Source: JASFTV01 sp050050615
Lineage (GTDB): Bacteria; Desulfobacterota; DSM-4660; Desulfatiglandales; HGW-15
Assembly (NCBI GenBank): GCA_050050615.1
Contig: JASFTV010000179.1
Coordinates: 1 to 6,832, forward strand
Reading direction: 5' to 3'
DNA: 6,832 nt
Part shown: positions 6,649 through 6,832 of the stretch, piece after piece
How the letters are laid out: the number at the start of each line of letters is the position of its first letter
Position numbering within the stretch: the first letter of the stretch is position 1
Position numbers and translations under genes: made by a program
Notes under the pieces: model-generated
Databases searched by the model: none
Told to the model about the DNA's origin: nothing
What the model saw: only the letters and a program-made list of their open reading frames with translations

Positions 6649-6730
6649 ACCACTTATCTACGGGGGAGTTTTGCCCCCTCCGCATTCTCCGCCTACGGCG
6701 GAGCTGCGGCTTCCCCCACAGATAAGTGGT
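6649..6730. repeat. Inner inverted repeat of the element
   Basis: ACCACTTATCT (6649-6659) pairs perfectly with AGATAAGTGGT (6720-6730). After a 2-nt A/C mismatch on each side, GGGGGA (6662-6667) pairs with TCCCCC (6712-6717). This makes a 17-bp stem interrupted once, closing a loop that contains the core hairpin. Confidence 0.8.
6680..6709. repeat. Core hairpin of the element
   Basis: CTCCGCC (6687-6693), loop TAC, GGCGGAG (6697-6703) is a perfect 7-bp G:C-rich stem. It is extended by CCGCA (6680-6684) with TGCGG (6705-6709) across a small internal loop. It forms the tip of the cruciform or RNA fold of the whole element. No T run follows on either strand, so it does not look like a simple terminator. 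Confidence 0.75.
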
Positions 6731-6832
6731 GAAAACACAGCGCCCTCCCGCCAGTCACTGCAGAAAAGGCCCCAGCCCTTTACTTTATCAAGCATCGTGT
6801 CAGAAATCGCTTCATGAGCCCGTGCAAACACT

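Larger units (their letters stand above)
6568..6832. mobile_element. MITE-like element with nested imperfect inverted repeats (reaches window edge)
   Basis: The outer arms are AGTGTTTGCA at 6568-6577 and its complement TGCAAACACT at 6823-6832. Similarity continues inward to about 6589 and 6813 (GGGCTC then ATG) with one mismatch and a 2-nt indel. A middle pair is GGGCTGGTCTTTTCTG at 6633-6648 against CAGAAAAGGCCCCAGCCC at 6761-6778, with a 2-nt indel. An inner pair (6649-6667 with 6712-6730) and a core hairpin (6680-6709) lie within it. The whole 265 bp contains no credible gene. The layout fits a non-autonomous transposon or a large dispersed palindromic repeat. The right end coincides with the window end, so true length and target-site duplications cannot be seen. 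It lies 55 bp upstream of the acdA start. Confidence 0.55.

Noticed and set aside
6451..6732. Open frame of 93 codons on the plus strand running from acdA into the repeat
   Set aside because: Half is antisense to acdA and half is repeat sequence. It shows no domain, so it is not a gene.
6568..6832. CRISPR array or integron attC site as explanation of the repeat region
   Set aside because: There are no regularly spaced direct repeats and no RYYYAAC/GTTRRRY core sites. The repeats are inverted and nested.

Overview
This is a 6.8 kb stretch of bacterial chromosome. All five recognisable genes lie on the minus strand, so transcription runs from the right end of the window to the left. In that order they are: the alpha and beta subunits of an ADP-forming acetyl/acyl-CoA synthetase (acdA, acdB), an alpha-glucan phosphorylase with an N-terminal DUF3417 domain (glgP), a GapN-type non-phosphorylating glyceraldehyde-3-phosphate dehydrogenase, and the first 66 codons of an ATP-type PEP carboxykinase (pckA), which runs off the left edge. 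Base composition is near 50% GC by eye, Shine-Dalgarno sites are strong, and the protein families suggest an anaerobe. The style of the proteins resembles Desulfobacterota (former Deltaproteobacteria: sulfate reducers and syntrophs). That taxonomic call is an inference from recalled resemblance, not a search result.

Layout: 1-200 pckA 5' part; 201-366 spacer; 367-1992 gapN; 1993-2237 spacer with two stem-loops just behind glgP and a 10-bp palindrome; 2238-4367 glgP; 4368-4452 short spacer; 4453-5151 acdB; 5145-6512 acdA, overlapping acdB by 7 nt (GTGCTGA); 6513-6567 leader of acdA; 6568-6832 a nested, imperfect inverted repeat that looks like a miniature (MITE-like) element and continues to the window end. 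The spacers (7-nt overlap, then 85, 245 and 166 nt) suggest acdA-acdB is a true coupled pair. glgP may be co-transcribed with it, while gapN and pckA may have their own promoters, although I could not find a convincing one.

Taken together the genes describe storage-glucan and central carbon metabolism under tight energy limits. GlgP releases glucose-1-phosphate without spending ATP. GapN oxidises glyceraldehyde-3-phosphate directly to 3-phosphoglycerate, giving NADPH but no ATP. The ADP-forming synthetase recovers ATP from acetyl-CoA (or another acyl-CoA), and PEP carboxykinase links oxaloacetate and PEP. This set resembles the modified glycolysis of anaerobic archaea more than a textbook bacterial pathway. 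No RNA gene, CRISPR array, transposase or phage gene was seen.
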